A DNA stretch of 5,081 nucleotides from Epsilonproteobacteria bacterium 4484_65 (GTDB lineage Bacteria; Campylobacterota; Campylobacteria; Campylobacterales; Sulfurovaceae): the NCBI GenBank assembly GCA_002085305.1, contig NATJ01000097.1, forward strand, positions 1 to 5,081, given 5' to 3'. A program made the position numbers and the translations under genes. The notes under the pieces were generated by a model. It was given only the letters and a program-made list of their open reading frames with translations. It was not told where the DNA came from and did not search any database. Shown piece after piece: positions 4,837-5,081 of this stretch (within the stretch, counting starts at the first letter, position 1; every line of letters starts with the position of its first letter).

Positions 4837-5081
4837 TTACCCAGCAGTTACATCACTGCATTTCTTTTTGAAATACTCTTGACCTACTTTACAAAGAGGA
4901 CAGGCTTTTGGTGCCTTTTTACCTCTGTGTACATGCCCGCACACTTCACATATCCACTCTTCATTGTTCTCGCTGTCAAAGAACCCTTCAGCTTCAAGTG
5001 CAGCTTTGAGTGCTAAGTATTCTGCTTCATGCTCTACTTCCACTTTACCGATGGCTCTAAAGAGTCTAGCGATGTCTTTAA
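4837..5081 (-). CDS. Rubrerythrin, C-terminal part (5'-partial)
   Basis: A non-haem iron protein that reduces hydrogen peroxide and protects anaerobes and microaerophiles from oxidative stress. Only the last 80 codons are in the window; the frame is open to the right edge, so the GTG at 5043 is an internal valine and not a start. Counting visible residues, the end of the diiron four-helix bundle reads FRAIGKVEVEHEAEY, with the iron-ligand pattern ExxHE at 14-18. A rubredoxin-like domain follows from about residue 42, with WICEVCG (C44, C47) and CPLC (C60, C63) as the four iron ligands, 12 residues apart. A fifth cysteine (C74) sits near the end. A typical rubrerythrin has about 190 residues, so more than half lies outside. 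The domain order matches classical rubrerythrin; whether an extra N-terminal domain exists cannot be seen. Confidence 0.93.
   Translation of the reverse strand, partial: KDIARLFRAIGKVEVEHEAEYLALKAALEAEGFFDSENNEEWICEVCGHVHRGKKAPKACPLCKVGQEYFKKKCSDVTAG

Overview
The window (about 38% G+C by eye) looks like chromosomal housekeeping DNA from a Campylobacterota (Epsilonproteobacteria) member, most likely a Sulfurovum/Sulfurimonas-type sulfur oxidiser. The grounds are the AtpE form (signal-peptide-like N-terminus, gene standing apart from other ATP synthase genes), a DUF5718-type gene, the rubrerythrin type, and promoters made of a good TATAAT box with T-rich tracts upstream and no clear -35 box. 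The genus is inferred from remembered family sequences, not from a search.

Layout on the + strand: (1) 2-2056, polynucleotide phosphorylase (pnp), cut by the left edge and lacking about 20-30 N-terminal residues; (2) 2077-2682, a lipoprotein of unknown function 20 bp downstream, probably co-transcribed; (3) 2683-2898, an intergenic stretch with a promoter and a leader of about 140 nt that can form structure and contains a small ORF overlapping the atpE start; (4) 2899-3210, atpE, the ATP synthase c-ring subunit, followed by a clear intrinsic terminator; (5) 3322-3406, tRNA-Leu(GAG) with encoded CCA; (6) 3407-3608, an AT-rich gap holding a 10-bp tandem repeat with phased T5 tracts directly upstream of an extended -10 promoter; (7) 3609-3890, an HU-family nucleoid protein followed by a perfect 11-bp palindromic hairpin; (8) 4039-4836, a DUF5718-type protein of unknown function in which I see a possible fumarylacetoacetate-hydrolase-like metal site. 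On the - strand, 4837-5081 is the C-terminal part of a rubrerythrin, cut by the right edge, whose stop codon directly abuts the stop codon of gene 8.

The genes do not form one pathway. They are independent units: an RNA turnover operon, the c subunit of the proton-driven ATP synthase, a tRNA, a chromosome-architecture protein, a putative metalloenzyme and an oxidative-stress protein. I found no mobile element, CRISPR array or defence system. The items most worth following are the helically phased repeat in front of hup, the possible enzymatic fold of the DUF5718 protein, and the atpE leader.
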